Of a stretch of DNA of 64,000 nt, positions 62,512-64,000 are shown one piece after another. The notes under the pieces were generated by a model. The model made no database searches and had not been told where the DNA came from. It saw only the letters and a list, made by a program, of their open reading frames with translations. How positions within the stretch are numbered: the first letter of the stretch is position 1; each line of letters starts with the position of its first letter. The translations under genes and the position numbers were made by a program. The stretch lies in the NCBI RefSeq assembly GCF_964199755.1, contig NC_133900.1, positions 81,376,666-81,440,665 of the forward strand, read 5' to 3'. This DNA is from Larus michahellis (Eukaryota > Chordata > Aves > Charadriiformes > Laridae).

Positions 62512-63694
62512 GCCCCGGACAATGTCCGTCAGTGTCACCAGCAACTCCATCCTTCTCTTTTTTTTTTTTTTTTTCCTTTTTTTGAATTTGAATAATAGCT
62601 TCATTAATAGAGGACTGCCCCCCCACTCCTCCATGGTGCTCCACCAGGCCTGAATCCGACCCATCTTGCTTTTACAAGGGGTTAGGACGTGACGCCAGGT
62701 TTTGGGCTGCTCTAAACACCGCCAGGAAAGTCCATGTGGCTCCTCTGGATTTACAGCACTGGCGACGAGAGCAGAATCCCAGCCGGTTGTCTGCAACATA
62801 CTCTGGCGGCTGCACGTGGAGGTCTCTGAGCATCAAATGCATCTTACCCCAGCATCTTCAACGGAGAGGCTCACCCTGGCTCCTGGCACTAAGTTCAGGG
62901 GTGGAGAGAGACCTCCGTGCGTTTCACTGGGTTCTTTCCGATTCACTCCTTCACCTCCAGTTCCAGCTCCAGCAGAGTCCCACCTTCTCCTCACGGTGCC
63001 AACCAACACCCGTCCATACGGACCCGTTCCTTCAAAGACCCAAGCGCTTTGCCGAGTGGTCTTGATGATGGGTGATCATAATGAGAGAGGTGGATTGGCG
63101 GGAGAGCAGCGAGAGCATCCTACTTCTCTCCTCTCGGCCTTTCCTTCTTCTTTTTCCCCAAAGTGAGCCCTGCAGTGTCTCCAGGGCCGGGCTTTCCTCA
63201 CGGACCACAGCAGGGAAGAGGGCTGGGAAAGGGGAGAGCCATAGAAATCCTCCACTTCAAAAACAGGAGGAAAGGGAAACGGCCCAGGGGTGGGGAGAAA
63301 GTAGGGCGAGGGAGCCTGGCATTTAGCATCCTCTCTGCTTTTCCTGGTGAAGATAATATCATCTGCTCAGGTTTGGGGGCTTTTTGTACCCAATTGCGCT
63401 TCTGAAGGTTTTTCAACACTTACTGCTGTTCTACCAGCCCTTGCTCTCTGCACCTCCACCCGGTGAGCAGCACTTCCCCCTTTATTCTGCAGCAGGGAGA
63501 GAGGTCTGCACTGACGGATCTCCCACTCTCTCCGTTTATCCCAGCTAAGATTTCCACCGTGGGCTACCAAGCCCAGACAAAGTTATAACGGTAAAGTTAA
63601 ATAGCAGGAGAGGATGGAGCTGTTGTCGGAGGTAATGCCTCCAGAAGTCAAGTCAAATGGATGATGTAATCCTGAAAACACCAACATGGCAGAT

Positions 63695-63700
63695 ATTAAA
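63695..63700 (+). terminator. Candidate poly(A) signal ATTAAA
   Basis: The only ATTAAA/AATAAA hexamer noticed downstream of the ENPP6 stop within the window, about 1.2 kb after it. Use is unproven, and the true 3' end may lie beyond the window. Confidence 0.25.
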
Positions 63701-63828
63701 TCCTTGAAAAACCTGATTTTGCCCTACTCATTCACTCCAGCGTAGCCATGGATCCACCCTGGGGTGATGTTCAACACGGGGCTGGTGGCAAAGCCAGCAC
63801 CACGGTCTCTTAGCTCAGAAGATCAATT

Positions 63829-63850
63829 GGGATGGATGGATGGATGGATG
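63829..63850 (+). repeat. GGAT tetranucleotide microsatellite
   Basis: About five copies of GGAT, seen directly. Confidence 0.8.
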
Positions 63851-63923
63851 CCATGGTGGGTCATTTTCCATCATTAAGTGTCTACTGTGAAATAAGCTCA
63901 TCTAGAACAGGGCTGGAAGGGTC

Positions 63924-64000
63924 TGTCATGGTTTGGGTGGTCCTCAAACCAGGGCAGGGTCTCATCTTGAAAAGTGTCCTCTCCTCTTCGGGAGGCTGTG
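63924..64000. mobile_element. Possible LTR start, cut by window end
   Basis: Begins TGTCATGGTTTG, one base different from the TGTCGTGGTT terminus of the solo LTR at 933 over the first ten positions (a CG to CA change). The following sequence does not match that LTR, so it would be another subfamily or a chance match. Confidence 0.3.

Larger units (their letters stand above)
62512..63923 (+). other. ENPP6: ENPP6 3' UTR / downstream flank
   Basis: No canonical AATAAA is found after the stop codon within the window. An ATTAAA variant lies at 63695-63700 and is a weak poly(A)-signal candidate. A T-rich run at 62558-62583 and a GGAT tetranucleotide run near 63829-63850 are present. No other gene is recognised, and open frames here have no similarity I know. 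Confidence 0.5.

Overview
The window is vertebrate nuclear DNA, most likely from a bird. The main evidence is a dense set of CR1 LINE fragments with the avian-type 3' end (an ATTCTATGATT tail next to GGTCCCTTCCAACC), on both strands throughout. It also holds a solo retroviral LTR, long polypurine microsatellites, and one intron-rich gene with canonical GT-AG splice sites. I see no bacterial or phage features, operons or CRISPR. The long open frames in the repeats are translations of simple sequence and are not genes.

The one protein-coding gene I can support is ENPP6 on the + strand. It has eight coding exons: 29048-29303, 41001-41180, 48787-48898, 53479-53620, 54629-54808, 56814-56951, 61365-61488 and 62297-62511. 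They join in phase to 1347 nt, a 448-residue protein plus stop. The product is a choline-specific ectonucleotide pyrophosphatase/phosphodiesterase: signal peptide, metal-dependent phosphodiesterase domain with every expected metal ligand, and a C-terminal hydrophobic GPI-type tail. All 14 splice sites are intact, so the gene looks functional.

Layout: 1-28.7 kb is intergenic or far-upstream DNA. It contains CR1 pieces, a solo LTR (933-1515), a GAAA tract (3418-4160), an AAGAG tract (11125-11447), an 8-bp-unit minisatellite (about 13305-14309) and a diverged 145-bp tandem duplication (17350-17631). From 28.75 to 29.3 kb lies the CpG-rich first-exon region. From 29.3 to 62.3 kb are the seven ENPP6 introns, with CR1s in both orientations, two or three old MIR-like SINE relics, an AAGAG tract and a 24-bp triplication. 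From 62.5 kb to the end is the 3' UTR or flank, with a possible LTR start cut by the window edge.

I did not find an undescribed biological system. The observations most worth a second look are a hydrophilic extension after the GPI-type tail, a glycosylation sequon at the exon 3/4 junction beside the active site, a minisatellite whose variants follow CpG decay, a CR1 with an apparent 5' inversion, and inverted CR1 pairs flanking ENPP6 exons.
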